DNA from: an uncultured Armatimonadota bacterium
Lineage (GTDB): Bacteria; Armatimonadota; Armatimonadia; Armatimonadales; Armatimonadaceae
Assembly (NCBI GenBank): GCA_903910385.1
Contig: CAIVZM010000051.1
Coordinates: 1-64,000 of the forward strand
Reading direction: 5' to 3'
Length of the DNA stretch: 64,000 nt
Shown: piece by piece, positions 1-8,577 of the stretch
How positions within the stretch are numbered: position 1 is the first letter of the stretch
Layout of the letters: each line of letters opens with the position of its first letter
Notes under the pieces: generated by a model
Database searches by the model: none
Told to the model about the DNA's origin: nothing
The model's input: the letters and a program-made list of their open reading frames with translations, nothing else
Made by a program: the position numbers and the translations under genes

Positions 1-117
1 AAAACAAGATTAAAAACATAAATTTTGAAATAATGTTCTAATTTTATATTCTATGCTCTGGAAGATTAACCTTTCAGGCAGTCTCTAACGTAACTTCCGG
101 TAATTGAATACAGAGCG

Positions 118-156
118 AATAAAAAAGCCGCCCTTCGTCCGTACGAAGAGCGGCTT
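118..156 (-). terminator. Intrinsic terminator after the GH30 gene
   Basis: Read on the minus strand, AAGCCGC/GCGGCTT (125-131 with 150-156) and an inner ACGAA/TTCGT pair (134-138 with 143-147) form one long hairpin. It is followed directly by a run of six T residues (complement of 121-126). It lies about 25 nt after the GH30 stop codon, the expected place for Rho-independent termination of that transcript. Confidence 0.85.
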
Positions 157-178
157 GGATAGCCGTAAAGGGAAGAAT

Positions 179-2029
179 CTACGGATAGAGCGTATCTTTG
201 AAATCGAGGAACCAGCGCTGGTTGGCGCCCCCCCACCAGTCGTAAGCCACCACATCGGCGTACCCGTTACCGGGCGTCGGGTTGGCGTCCATTGCTTGCC
301 GGGTACGCGCGATTTCGATGCGGTAGGAGCCATCGTCGAGCGGGATCAGGTTCCAGGTGCGCCAATCATCATCGCCGCCGCCCCATTGGATAACGGGATT
401 ACCGAAGTGCGTGAAATCGACGGACAGATAAAGCCCGCTATCGCGAGCGCAGAATTTGTAGCGTCCATCGCCGACGCCTTCGATACGAAACTGCTGATTG
501 TATCCGCCATTGGGAGTATAGGTAGTCAACCGTTGACCCCAGTTCCAGCTTCCGCCGGGGACATCCAGTACATTTCCAATTCGCGCATTCCGAAGCTGAT
601 ACCATCCGCTAAATACCGGGCCGCTGTAGGAAACGGGAACGACAAAGGTGGTCACGGAACGCGGTGGCATATTCCAGCTCAGGCGCTGATTTTGCACCAT
701 CACATCGCTTTGTTGCCAGTTTCTCGCATTTTGATCGCTGATCCATACGGAGGCGCGGGAAAGACGCGAAAGCGCGAAACGTGTCAGGTCATGAGTTACC
801 CGGCGCGTTCCCTGATCCGGATTCACCGTAACAATCGTCAAACTTTTCCCATTGGCGCTCAGGGCGGCGACGCTGTTTGTATCGCTTGTCGGGATGAACG
901 TCATACCCGGACGGATAAACCGGGTGAACTGACCGAACAGGTAATACTTGCGATTTATGGTGTAGTTTGTCGCCCGTGAATTCAGATCGAGATCGACGCA
1001 CCCCCATCCGTAACCGCCATCGATGACCTGCCAGTACACCCAGGCGGAGGGCTTCAATTCCCGTAGATCACCGATGATACGTTGCGCCAGAGTGACGCCA
1101 GAAGGGTCGCCATCGCCATATTCGGACATCCAGAGGCGTTTCCGATCACGAACCGCCCCGTTGTTCATACGACCAAGCTCTCCGGAACCATAAGTATGGA
1201 CATTGAGGCGCAGAACATTGTTTTTGGATGTCCCACGCATTTCGTCCCAGTACGTCCGCCCGCCCTGCGTCTCGTTTTCATCGGCGACGCTGATCCGCGT
1301 TGGTGAATTCAGAGCAGTGAGTCGTGCGGCGACGGCGTCCACAAGGTCACTCTGCCGTCCGCCGGTGACAACGCACCCTTCCTGCTTGAAGTTGGTTTTC
1401 GAATCCCACCAGTACCCGTGCGGTTCATTCATGGGAGCAATCGTTTCAAAGGTGATTCCCGCGCTCTGACGGAAATGCTCAACGACATCGGTCAGGTAAC
1501 GTGCGAAATCATTGATCGATTCGGGGCGCAGGTTATCCGCGCCGCCGGGAGCGCCCCGCACCGATCCGCTCACCGTCATCCAGTAGGGCGGGGAGTTGGA
1601 AAATGCCTCGAATCGATCCGCCCCCAGCGACCGTGCCTGTTGCAGGGCATACTGTTGCCCGGCATCCTGCGTCCAATCATATGGCGCGGTAGGTCCGGCT
1701 TTGAAGCCGGGCATCCGCGCACGAAATTCCATATTCTGGACATCCGACGCGTTTGCGCCGCCGCCAATATTGTAGCGGGCGATATTCAGATTCAGTCCGG
1801 TCGGCCCGTAAGCCATTCGGATCAGGCGCGAACGCAATGATTGCCGGGCGGCGCTTTCTTTATAATCGCCGATGACATTCGCCCACCAGCATAGGGAAGT
1901 TCCCCACCCGTCCCAGGTCTGATAACGCACTGAGGGGTCGATATAGGCGGTATAGGAGGTCTGCGCCCCCACAGGCAGGGCAAGACACATCACCCCGACG
2001 ACTGCGGCGATTTTCGTGGTGATCTTCAT
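179..2029 (-). CDS. Secreted GH30 endo-beta-1,6-galactanase-like glycosidase with ricin-type lectin domain
   Basis: A 616-residue exported glycoside hydrolase. Residues 1-22 form a signal peptide ending VGAQ. The GH30 barrel follows, with the subfamily signature GWGTSLCWWAN near residue 41, YNIGGG near 86 and NSPPYWM near 145. The acid/base Glu is E202 in MNEPHGYW and the nucleophile is E303 in WMSEYGD. Residues from about 475 on look like a ricin-type beta-trefoil with QQF and NQRW motifs, probably carbohydrate-binding. The GWGTSLxWWAN and NSPPYWMT signatures are typical of GH30 beta-1,6-galactanases, so galactan side chains are the likely substrate (inference). The start is ATG 2029, 8 nt after GAGGAC; an earlier in-frame ATG at 2074 would bury the signal peptide. 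It is last in a minus-strand series with the small membrane, TPR and pseudopilin genes and is followed by a strong terminator. Confidence 0.85.
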   Translation of the reverse strand: MKITTKIAAVVGVMCLALPVGAQTSYTAYIDPSVRYQTWDGWGTSLCWWANVIGDYKESAARQSLRSRLIRMAYGPTGLNLNIARYNIGGGANASDVQNMEFRARMPGFKAGPTAPYDWTQDAGQQYALQQARSLGADRFEAFSNSPPYWMTVSGSVRGAPGGADNLRPESINDFARYLTDVVEHFRQSAGITFETIAPMNEPHGYWWDSKTNFKQEGCVVTGGRQSDLVDAVAARLTALNSPTRISVADENETQGGRTYWDEMRGTSKNNVLRLNVHTYGSGELGRMNNGAVRDRKRLWMSEYGDGDPSGVTLAQRIIGDLRELKPSAWVYWQVIDGGYGWGCVDLDLNSRATNYTINRKYYLFGQFTRFIRPGMTFIPTSDTNSVAALSANGKSLTIVTVNPDQGTRRVTHDLTRFALSRLSRASVWISDQNARNWQQSDVMVQNQRLSWNMPPRSVTTFVVPVSYSGPVFSGWYQLRNARIGNVLDVPGGSWNWGQRLTTYTPNGGYNQQFRIEGVGDGRYKFCARDSGLYLSVDFTHFGNPVIQWGGGDDDWRTWNLIPLDDGSYRIEIARTRQAMDANPTPGNGYADVVAYDWWGGANQRWFLDFKDTLYP

Positions 2030-2091
2030 ATGATTTGTCCTCGGCTTTACACTACCAGAAGATACATAGAACAAATTGGGAGCGCAATGCG

Positions 2092-2292
2092 TTATTTGAT
2101 TTTCGTCGCATAATCATAAGGAACGCCAGGAGGAACCGGCTTGCCGTTGACCATTGGCGGGGCTTTCGACGTTTCCAGCGAAATAGGAGCAGTAGCATTT
2201 AACGACTGATAGATAAAATACCCAACAAGGGCTAAAACGACGACAATCGCGCCGATGATTATGGCGGGACTGATTTCTTTTTTCATTTCCAT
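2092..2292 (-). CDS. Small single-pass membrane protein, unknown function
   Basis: 66 residues. There are a few charged residues, then one hydrophobic helix at about residues 9-28 (AIIIGAIVVVLALVGYFIY), then a short Pro-rich tail containing PPMVNGKPVPPGVPYDY that would face the periplasm. I recognise no domain. It lies 17 bp after the TPR gene and 62 bp before the GH30 gene on the same strand, so it is probably co-transcribed with the pseudopilin-TPR pair. A role as an accessory of the pseudopilus or secretion apparatus is a guess from position. ATG codons at 2292 and 2286 are both possible starts; the first has GAGAAC about 5 nt upstream. Confidence 0.65.
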   Translation of the reverse strand: MEMKKEISPAIIIGAIVVVLALVGYFIYQSLNATAPISLETSKAPPMVNGKPVPPGVPYDYATKIK

Positions 2293-2309
2293 AAGAGTTC
2301 TCGTTTCCT

Positions 2310-4229
2310 TTATTGCTCCGTACGGCGGCGAAATTCCGCCATCATTAGCTCCGCTTCTTTTGCGTTTCCCTGCGCTTTCAGGGCTTCCGCCAGCGGCGGA
2401 TACACCGCTACTGCATTGGGATCCAATCGTTGGGCACGCTGCAGATTCTCAACCGCTTCGGGATACTTTTTCAGACGCAGGGCAAGCAATCCTTGCGTGT
2501 AATGGAGCGTTCCTGTTACCGAAGGATCGGCTTCCGCCAGATGAAGATGTTGTTGCGCGGCATCCGCTTCGGTCTCCGTCAATGTGCGAGCGTGCGTCTC
2601 CTGTAAAAACAAAAGGACAAAAATAGTGTGCGCGAAGCCATCTTCGGGAGAGATGTCCATGAGACGTTTCGCCGTCTCGGTCGCTTCTTTGCCGCGTCCC
2701 TGCCCGACCTGCAGACGCAGTAATTCGCGTAACGCCCTCGTATTCTCTGGCTCCGCCGTAAGCGCCGCCAGCAAAAAGCGTTCTGCGGAGGCGTTATCGG
2801 GGGCGGCTTTCGCCTGACGAAGCGCGACTTCCGCCGGAGCGTCGCTTTTTGCCAGCGCTTCCGCCTTCTCCGCGATCTTCCGCTGGTACAGCGGCATACG
2901 ATCCGCGTGCCAATCACGAATCTGGTTGTAGTTGACCACCGCTTCCTGCAAACGCCCGAGATTGACCAGAACATCGCCCAGAACTTCAAACCCTTCCGGG
3001 TTGCTCGGAGACTTTAATCGCGCCTTACGCGCCAGTGATAGCGCTTCAGCGGAAAATCCGCCTTCGTTGAGAACTCGCGCGGTTGCAATCAATACACGCG
3101 GATTATCCGGCGGCGTCTTGTAGGCAATTGCATATTGACGGGCGCAGCCGTTGATATCGCCCGCTTTACCCAGATAAGAAGCATACATCTCATGAGCGAG
3201 TCGATTTTCCGGTCGAGCAAGCGTTTCCTGCTCCCATTTCCGCCGAGTTTCGGCGTCATTACGTAATGTCGTGAACCGCTTGTCCCAGATATCCGCATTG
3301 ACGGTATCATTTAGCTTGTGATAGGCGCGACGTAAGCTTTCCGCCGGGTTCGGGTCAGAAGGCGCCAGTTTAGCGGCAGTATATAGGGAAGATAAAGCGT
3401 CTTTGGGACGGTTCAATTCCAGCAGACAGCGCCCCAGTAACAGGTGAGAGAAGGGATCGGACTTATTTCCCTCGACAGCGATTCGCGCTTCCTTCTCCGC
3501 AGGTTCCGCTCTGCCCTGCGCCAGCAAAAATCGACTGTATTCCCGATGGATAACGGCGTTTTCCGAATTCTGAGCAATCGCAAGCGCAAATTGTTCTTCC
3601 GCTTCTTTGGGTCGTTTTGAACCATAAAGGACACCCAGTTGAAGATGATTGTCGGCATTTTTGGGACGCAGAGCGACCGCCTTTTTAAGAGCTTCTTCCG
3701 CCCTTCCATAATCGTCCAACTTAATTCGGCAATGCGCCAGAAGCGACCACGCCTCCCCGTTCTTCGGGTTACGCACTACCGCTTTTTCCAGTTCCTGTCG
3801 CGCTTGCGTGTAAGATTGCTGAGTAATATAAAACTTCCCCAGAAGGAATGGCGGCGCAACGGCATTGGGATTGGCGGCGGCGAATTCCCGTAGTTGTCCG
3901 TAGGCTTCGGTCACATGACCTGCGCCCATTCGCGCTTTCGCCCACTCATCGCGCAAATCGCCTCTGCCGGGGGCAAGACCGACCGCACGTTCCAGTAAAG
4001 GCAAAGCTTCGGAAAATCGCTGTTCACTATTGAGGCGTTTGCCCAGATGTGCCAGAAATCGCTCGTCATTCTGGCGTGCATCTCGCTGTTTCAAAAGCGA
4101 GGCAGTGTCCTGTCGAGACAGGGAATATTCACTCCAGACAGGCAGACCAAAAACCGCTCCCATACTCAGCAGGATGGCTCCTGCGATGACAGCGATGAGG
4201 GATCGGTAAGACAGCTTGCCGCGTTGCAT
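2310..4229 (-). CDS. Membrane-anchored tetratricopeptide-repeat protein
   Basis: 639 residues. A hydrophobic segment at about residues 11-30 (LIAVIAGAILLSMGAVFGLPV) is an uncleaved anchor or signal. It is followed by a nearly continuous array of TPR units, recognisable by the repeated pattern of A/G at position 8, Y at 11 and A at 20 (for example PKNGEAWSLLAHCRIKLDDY and PKNADNHLQLGVLYGSKRP). TPR arrays are protein-interaction scaffolds, and several bacterial ones assist pilus or secretion-machine assembly. No catalytic motif is visible. It sits 63 bp after the pseudopilin gene and 17 bp before a small membrane protein on the same strand, so a role with the pseudopilin is plausible but unproven. 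Confidence 0.8.
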   Translation of the reverse strand: MQRGKLSYRSLIAVIAGAILLSMGAVFGLPVWSEYSLSRQDTASLLKQRDARQNDERFLAHLGKRLNSEQRFSEALPLLERAVGLAPGRGDLRDEWAKARMGAGHVTEAYGQLREFAAANPNAVAPPFLLGKFYITQQSYTQARQELEKAVVRNPKNGEAWSLLAHCRIKLDDYGRAEEALKKAVALRPKNADNHLQLGVLYGSKRPKEAEEQFALAIAQNSENAVIHREYSRFLLAQGRAEPAEKEARIAVEGNKSDPFSHLLLGRCLLELNRPKDALSSLYTAAKLAPSDPNPAESLRRAYHKLNDTVNADIWDKRFTTLRNDAETRRKWEQETLARPENRLAHEMYASYLGKAGDINGCARQYAIAYKTPPDNPRVLIATARVLNEGGFSAEALSLARKARLKSPSNPEGFEVLGDVLVNLGRLQEAVVNYNQIRDWHADRMPLYQRKIAEKAEALAKSDAPAEVALRQAKAAPDNASAERFLLAALTAEPENTRALRELLRLQVGQGRGKEATETAKRLMDISPEDGFAHTIFVLLFLQETHARTLTETEADAAQQHLHLAEADPSVTGTLHYTQGLLALRLKKYPEAVENLQRAQRLDPNAVAVYPPLAEALKAQGNAKEAELMMAEFRRRTEQ

Positions 4230-4292
4230 AATTTCGGATTTCCCCCTCCCTCCGGCGTTTTTGTAAAATGCGGGAGGGAGGAGAGAAAAGCG

Positions 4293-5189
4293 TTAGTCGT
4301 GGTTGTGCCAGATATCGAGAGACGAACCGATGCGAGCCTGGAAGGTTCCGCCGCCGACTGATTTGGCATGACCGTCCGCGAAGACGACGTTCGCCTTGCC
4401 CTGATGGCGGAAGTGAGGACGACGGCGTCGGTTTTCACCGGTAGCGCAGTAGTCGCCGCCAATGCCCGGGATGTTGAATTCCCAGGCAACGGAGCGTCCG
4501 TTGGAAACCCACTTGTCGGGTTGCATGGTGAAAGGACCACAACCCTTATCGTTCACATCGTTCGGGTCCTTACAGGTCGAGTCACAACCGCTGTAGATGT
4601 TCGGGTCGGAGCTTTCCGCAATCTGCGATGCATCCGCGAAAGCGACAACGTTAGCGGGTGATTTCAGAGACGCCTGAGCGACGCCGGGGAAGGTATTAAG
4701 ATCATTCTTCCCTTCAAATCCCGCATTCGGAATGGTCGTCCAACCGGTGGTCATGACCTGAGAGTTCAGGCCATAGGCGATAGCTTCGGTAGCGGCGCCG
4801 CCTTCAGACCCCTTGGCAAATTTGATCGACGGACAGACTAAGACATTCGCCCCACCGCCCTGCAGGTTACCGTTTTCAAGGTCGGAATTCGCCCCACCGC
4901 CGTCACCGAGTTTTTGAATATAGGGCTGAAGCGAGACAGTCCACATGGTGCCGCCCCAGTTGTTTCCATCCCAGGTGTAACCAAGCGGATAGGCTTCATC
5001 ATAGTCCTGAATGTACATCATGGTCGCAAGACCAATCTGCTTCACGTTGGACAAGCAGGAAATGGCGCGCGCTTTTTCACGAGCTTGCGCAAAGACAGGG
5101 AAAAGAATAGCCGCCAGAATGGCGATGATGGCGATGACGACGAGAAGCTCGATGAGCGTAAAGCCCCTGGCTGCGTTTTTGGTCTGCAT
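4293..5189 (-). CDS. Type IV pilin-like pseudopilin with H-X9-DG C-terminus
   Basis: 298 residues. The prepilin leader is short; peptidase cleavage is expected between G9 and F10 ([19 protein letters not shown]), with the conserved Glu at position 5 of the mature protein. The hydrophobic helix is followed by [16 protein letters not shown] and [21 protein letters not shown], a pattern typical of the abundant DUF1559-like pseudopilins of Armatimonadota and Planctomycetota. Near the C-terminus, [12 protein letters not shown] fits the H-X9-DG motif. Start ATG 5189 has GGAGG 6-7 nt upstream; an in-frame ATG at 5204 has none. A strong sigma70-type promoter lies about 190 nt upstream. Such proteins may form type II secretion-like pseudopili or surface fibres; the exact role is not evident. 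Confidence 0.9.
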   Translation of the reverse strand: MQTKNAARGFTLIELLVVIAIIAILAAILFPVFAQAREKARAISCLSNVKQIGLATMMYIQDYDEAYPLGYTWDGNNWGGTMWTVSLQPYIQKLGDGGGANSDLENGNLQGGGANVLVCPSIKFAKGSEGGAATEAIAYGLNSQVMTTGWTTIPNAGFEGKNDLNTFPGVAQASLKSPANVVAFADASQIAESSDPNIYSGCDSTCKDPNDVNDKGCGPFTMQPDKWVSNGRSVAWEFNIPGIGGDYCATGENRRRRPHFRHQGKANVVFADGHAKSVGGGTFQARIGSSLDIWHNHD

Positions 5190-5234
5190 TAATTGCCTCC
5201 ACAATGAAATGCGCCCGTCCCTGACATAAGGGAA

Positions 5235-5252
5235 TTCCTTATCATTAAGGAA
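5235..5252 (-). other. Hairpin in the long leader of the pseudopilin gene
   Basis: TTCCTTA and TAAGGAA form a perfect 7-bp stem with an ATGA loop, about 46 nt before the pseudopilin start. The predicted leader is about 190 nt. This is the clearest secondary structure I see in it. No riboswitch consensus was recognised. Confidence 0.45.
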
Positions 5253-5372
5253 GGGCGAACGACGACAATAGTGCGGGCGGTATATAGTAACGGCTTACCT
5301 TCGCCTCCTCTGGCGATGATATCTTCTTACGGGATGACTTCTCTGATGCCCGCTTGCTCAAATACTTGAGTC

Positions 5373-5388
5373 TACTATTACTGTAGTA
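5373..5388. promoter_or_regulatory. Dyad overlapping the pseudopilin promoter start region
   Basis: TACTA-ttactg-TAGTA is a 5-6-5 inverted repeat that overlaps the 3' end of the -10 box and the predicted transcription start. It could be a repressor operator. It does not have the central CG expected of a LacI-family site, so the neighbouring LacI protein is not an obvious ligand. Confidence 0.35.
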
Positions 5389-5414
5389 TTATCCCGGTTT
5401 GACTTGTTTGTCAA
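5386..5414 (-). promoter_or_regulatory. Strong sigma70-type promoter for the pseudopilin-TPR-GH30 series
   Basis: On the minus strand, TTGACA (5414-5409) and TAATAC (5391-5386) are separated by exactly 17 bp. This is the best consensus match in the window. Transcription would start near 5379, leaving a leader of about 190 nt before ATG 5189. The 417-bp gap between the pseudopilin and lacI genes otherwise holds no gene I can support. Confidence 0.8.
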
Positions 5415-5606
5415 GGCTTGTTTTTGCTCAGGATATCCAGCAGTTATCTATATCGACGTGATACAGAAACGCCTATATTATAAGAATCATGATTTTTCCT
5501 GCAACACAGGCGTCCAGAGATCAAAGTAGAGAGCGCCGACGAGGTGTCTATCACGTCCAGAGTGCGTAAGATGAGTTGATATTTCGAACGCTTGTCAAGA
5601 TTTTTT

Positions 5607-6653
5607 TCATCCGGGGGACGATGCAAGCGTCGCGCCTTTCAAAAGCGTCACCGGATACGACAATCCCGTTTCTCCGGTGTGACGACCCTCCACCAGATCG
5701 TTCAGCAGGGCGACCGCCATTTCCGCCGCCGATTCAAGAGGGATGCGGACCGAAGTGAGAATATGCGGTGAGGTGGAAGGCCAATGGAGTCCATCATAAC
5801 CGACCAGAGACAGATGTCTGGGCACATCGATCCCTAATCGTTCGCATGCTTCCAGCGTCTCGTATCCGAGACGGTCATGCCAGCAGAAAAGGGCGCTCGG
5901 CGGTTCCGGCGAATCCATCAAAAACCGCAGTCCGTCATCCGGGCTCCGATGTTGTTCGTAAACTTCGATGATCTGCGAATCCCGCAATTCCACGCCATAC
6001 TCCCGCAGAGATTCTTTCAGGGCGGCGACACGCATCGGACCGTCGAAGGAGGGGTTACCAACAAACGCCGCAATACGCCGATGACCGCACTGAACCAGCG
6101 CTTTCGCTACCTGACGTAATCCTCCCCGGTAATCGTCACTGACGAAAGGCAGAATCCCCTGCGCATCCGTATGGTTGAGCAGGACGGTGGGCAGTCGCGC
6201 CCCCCGTAACAAATCCAGCAGTTCGGAGTTGTCCGGCGTTCCGAAAAATAGCAGACCGTCGCAAAAACCGCCCCCGAGCATCTGGAAGATTTCATGCGCC
6301 GTGCGCCTCTGGTCACAATGAATCAAAACATCGTAGCCATGCGCCCCGGCGGACAATTCCACCGCCGCACGAATGCGATCCATGTAGATGTCATTCGCGG
6401 TACGGTACGTGAACGCGTTATAGAAGGAAATAACGTTCGTCCGACCATTCTGTATCGAACGAACCAGAAGATTGGGGATGTACCCTTGTTCCTCAGCGAC
6501 CCGACGGACACGGGCGGCGACCTCAGCGGAAATGCGACGCTCCTCCGCCTGTCCCGACAGGACGAAGGAAGCCGCACTGACGGAAACTTCCGCCAGATGC
6601 GCTATTTCCTTCAGAGTGATTCGAGAATTTGTTTTTGCGGGGCGTCGCAGCAT
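5607..6653 (-). CDS. LacI-family transcriptional regulator
   Basis: 348 residues. The N-terminal helix-turn-helix (ITLKEIAHLAEVSVSAASFV, with the hinge region at about residues 45-65) is followed by a periplasmic-binding-protein-like effector domain (NVISFYNAFTYRT, GLLFFGTPDN, FVSDDYRGG, RRIAAFVGNP, PSALFCWHD, LSLVGYDGL). LacI proteins bind palindromes with a central CG and usually respond to sugars. It sits between a GH30-containing group and a divergent GH44 gene, so control of polysaccharide enzymes is likely by context. ATG 6653 is 9 nt from a TATAAT box, and a CG-centred palindrome overlaps that box, suggesting autoregulation. Effector unknown. Confidence 0.9.
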   Translation of the reverse strand: MLRRPAKTNSRITLKEIAHLAEVSVSAASFVLSGQAEERRISAEVAARVRRVAEEQGYIPNLLVRSIQNGRTNVISFYNAFTYRTANDIYMDRIRAAVELSAGAHGYDVLIHCDQRRTAHEIFQMLGGGFCDGLLFFGTPDNSELLDLLRGARLPTVLLNHTDAQGILPFVSDDYRGGLRQVAKALVQCGHRRIAAFVGNPSFDGPMRVAALKESLREYGVELRDSQIIEVYEQHRSPDDGLRFLMDSPEPPSALFCWHDRLGYETLEACERLGIDVPRHLSLVGYDGLHWPSTSPHILTSVRIPLESAAEMAVALLNDLVEGRHTGETGLSYPVTLLKGATLASSPG

Positions 6654-6662
6654 TGCACAAGT

Positions 6663-6676
6663 ATTATAGCGCTATA
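6663..6676 (-). promoter_or_regulatory. lacI -10 box overlapped by LacI-type palindrome
   Basis: Minus-strand TATAAT (6668-6663) lies 9 nt before the lacI ATG. The perfect 12-bp palindrome TATAGCGCTATA (6665-6676), with the central CG typical of LacI-family operators, overlaps it. Binding there would block the promoter, so this is a good autorepression site candidate. Very little 5' leader would be transcribed. Confidence 0.55.
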
Positions 6677-6704
6677 TGTCGCCATTGAATCATCTGACGC
6701 CATA

Positions 6705-6716
6705 GGAAACGTTTTA
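6705..6716. promoter_or_regulatory. Possible LacI-family operator between lacI and the GH44 gene
   Basis: GGAAACGTTTTA resembles the AAnCGnTT core of LacI/GalR operators. It lies 52-63 bp upstream of the lacI start in the 255-bp divergent region shared with the GH44 gene. I could not place a convincing GH44 promoter, so its target is uncertain. Confidence 0.4.
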
Positions 6717-6908
6717 ATATCGCCTTAAACAGAAAGGCTTATGACACGCACAAGCATCCCGATACAGACGAAAACAGAAGAACGGAAACGCAAGGAAGGG
6801 GAAAGCGCCGTATGAATAATGAACCGGACGCTTTCGCAGCCCGTCCCTGTTACACGCCACGCGACAACAACGTATCCAGATTGTCTCCTTCAGGCTTAAG
6901 AGGAAAGA

Positions 6909-8468
6909 TTGAAACAGCAAATTATCGCCTGCCTTGCAGGTATCGTCTTACTGACGCCAGCCGTTCAGGCGCAGACCAGTACGCCCGTCGCTACCATTAC
7001 GATCAATGCGACGCAACGAACGCCGATATCGACTTATATCTATGGCGTCAACTTTCCGGATTGGGTCAAGATGCCTCTGCCCTTTCCGCTTGCCCGGCAG
7101 GGCGGAAACCGCATGTCCGCTTATAACTGGGAAACCAACGCCAGCAATGCCGGGTCTGACTACCGCCATCAGAATGATGGTTATTTGAGTTCCTCGGATG
7201 AGCCGGGGTTGGTCGGACGGGAATTTCTGGAAGGCGCGCGCAATCATGGGGCCGTCACTATTCTGACCATCCCTATGACCGGTTATGTCTCCGCCGATAA
7301 AAAAGGCGATGGCGATGTCAATCAAACGCCGAACTATCTGGCGACGCGGTTCAAGCGTTCCCTGCCCAAAAAGCCCACACCGCCCGTCTACCCTCCCGAT
7401 ACCGCCGATCCGTTCGTTTATCAGGACGAATTCGTTGCATGGATAGAAAAGATCAAAGGCCCGAAAGCGTCGGTCTGGTACGCTCTGGACAATGAACCGG
7501 ATATCTGGGCGGGCACTCATGCGCGTATCGTCCCCAAAACCCCGACCTACGCCGAATTCATCGGCCGTAGTATAGAGTACGCTTCCGCAATCAAGGCGAT
7601 TGCCCCCCGTTCCGTCATTCTGGGGCCGGTGAGTTATGGTTGGCAGGGGTTCCGCCGCTTCCAGAACGCCAGCGATGCCAACAATCGTGATTTTCTGGAT
7701 GTGTACCTGAGCGCCATGCAAGATGCGGAACGAAAACAGGGGAAGCGCCTGCTGGATATCCTCGATATCCACTGGTACCCGGAAGCGCAGGGAGACGGCG
7801 TGCGCGTCACCGAGGAATCCGATAAGCCCGGCGTTTCCCCGGCGCGTATCCAGGCGCCACGTTCCCTGTGGGACCCAACTTATGTGGAAGAAAGCTGGAT
7901 TTCGCAATCGCTGGGGAAGAAACCTATCGCTTTATTGCCCGGCCTTAAACAACAGATTTCGACGCGCTATCCCGGCACAAAACTGGCGATAACGGAATAC
8001 AATTACGGTGGTAAGAAGGACATCAGCGGCGCCATCGCACAGGCGGATGTTCTGGGCATTTACGGTCGTTACGGCGTCTTCGCCGCCTGTAACTGGGGTA
8101 TCGGCGCGGAGGATATCGCGCAGATGGCTGGCTACCGCGCCTTTCTCAACTATGATAATCGTGGCGGACAGTTCGGTTCACTGGGTCTGGCGGTGCAGGG
8201 AGAAGCTCCCACCGACGATTCCGTCTATGCATCGCTGGATGCGAAAAACCAGAACCGCATGACTGTCGTCGTCCTCAATAAAACCGATAAACCGCGTCAG
8301 ACCGAACTGCGTTTCGCCGGATTCGTCCCGCAGACGGTCAGAGCCTACGGAATTACCAGAGATTCCCTGAAAGCGAGCGCTCCACTGACCGCAACAACAA
8401 AAAGCAGGGCCGTTTCCTTCGTCGCGCCGCCCCTGAGCGTCACGACGCTGGAAATCCTCCGCCGATAG
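6909..8468 (+). CDS. Secreted GH44 endoglucanase/xyloglucanase-like glycosidase
   Basis: 519 residues. The signal peptide is residues 1-22 (ending VQAQ). The GH44 catalytic domain begins with YGVNFPDW and has the acid/base Glu E196 in ALDNEPDIW and the nucleophile E363 in LAITEYNYGG; DIHWYPEA near 286 is also family-typical. The C-terminal about 90 residues form a beta-sandwich of the kind that follows GH44 barrels. GH44 enzymes cut beta-1,4-glucans including cellulose and xyloglucan. Translation appears to start at TTG 6909 with AGAGGAAAG just upstream; no ATG lies before the signal sequence in frame. It is divergent from lacI, which probably controls it. Confidence 0.88.
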   Translation: MKQQIIACLAGIVLLTPAVQAQTSTPVATITINATQRTPISTYIYGVNFPDWVKMPLPFPLARQGGNRMSAYNWETNASNAGSDYRHQNDGYLSSSDEPGLVGREFLEGARNHGAVTILTIPMTGYVSADKKGDGDVNQTPNYLATRFKRSLPKKPTPPVYPPDTADPFVYQDEFVAWIEKIKGPKASVWYALDNEPDIWAGTHARIVPKTPTYAEFIGRSIEYASAIKAIAPRSVILGPVSYGWQGFRRFQNASDANNRDFLDVYLSAMQDAERKQGKRLLDILDIHWYPEAQGDGVRVTEESDKPGVSPARIQAPRSLWDPTYVEESWISQSLGKKPIALLPGLKQQISTRYPGTKLAITEYNYGGKKDISGAIAQADVLGIYGRYGVFAACNWGIGAEDIAQMAGYRAFLNYDNRGGQFGSLGLAVQGEAPTDDSVYASLDAKNQNRMTVVVLNKTDKPRQTELRFAGFVPQTVRAYGITRDSLKASAPLTATTKSRAVSFVAPPLSVTTLEILRR

Positions 8469-8477
8469 GCGTCTCCT

Positions 8478-8513
8478 GCGCTCCTGGAATAGAACCTCAC
8501 TTTCCAGGGGCGC
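8478..8513 (+). other. Inverted repeat after the GH44 gene
   Basis: GCGC-T-CCTGGAA pairs with TTCCAGG-G-GCGC across a loop of about 12 nt, starting 10 nt after the GH44 stop. No T-run follows, so it may stabilise the 3' end rather than act as an intrinsic terminator. Confidence 0.4.
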
Positions 8514-8577
8514 GCCCGTTCGGTAAAGTCCATAGGGATGCAGGGATTTTCTATAGAAGGCGTCGAACTAAGACGCT

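Noticed and set aside
104-979. Long plus-strand frame of 291 codons
   Set aside because: It is antisense to the GH30 gene, whose signal peptide, catalytic motifs and ribosome site are clear; the plus-strand product has no family character.
5190-5380. Riboswitch such as cyclic di-GMP in the pseudopilin leader
   Set aside because: The leader is long enough, but I could not match conserved core bases of a known class; only a simple hairpin is evident.
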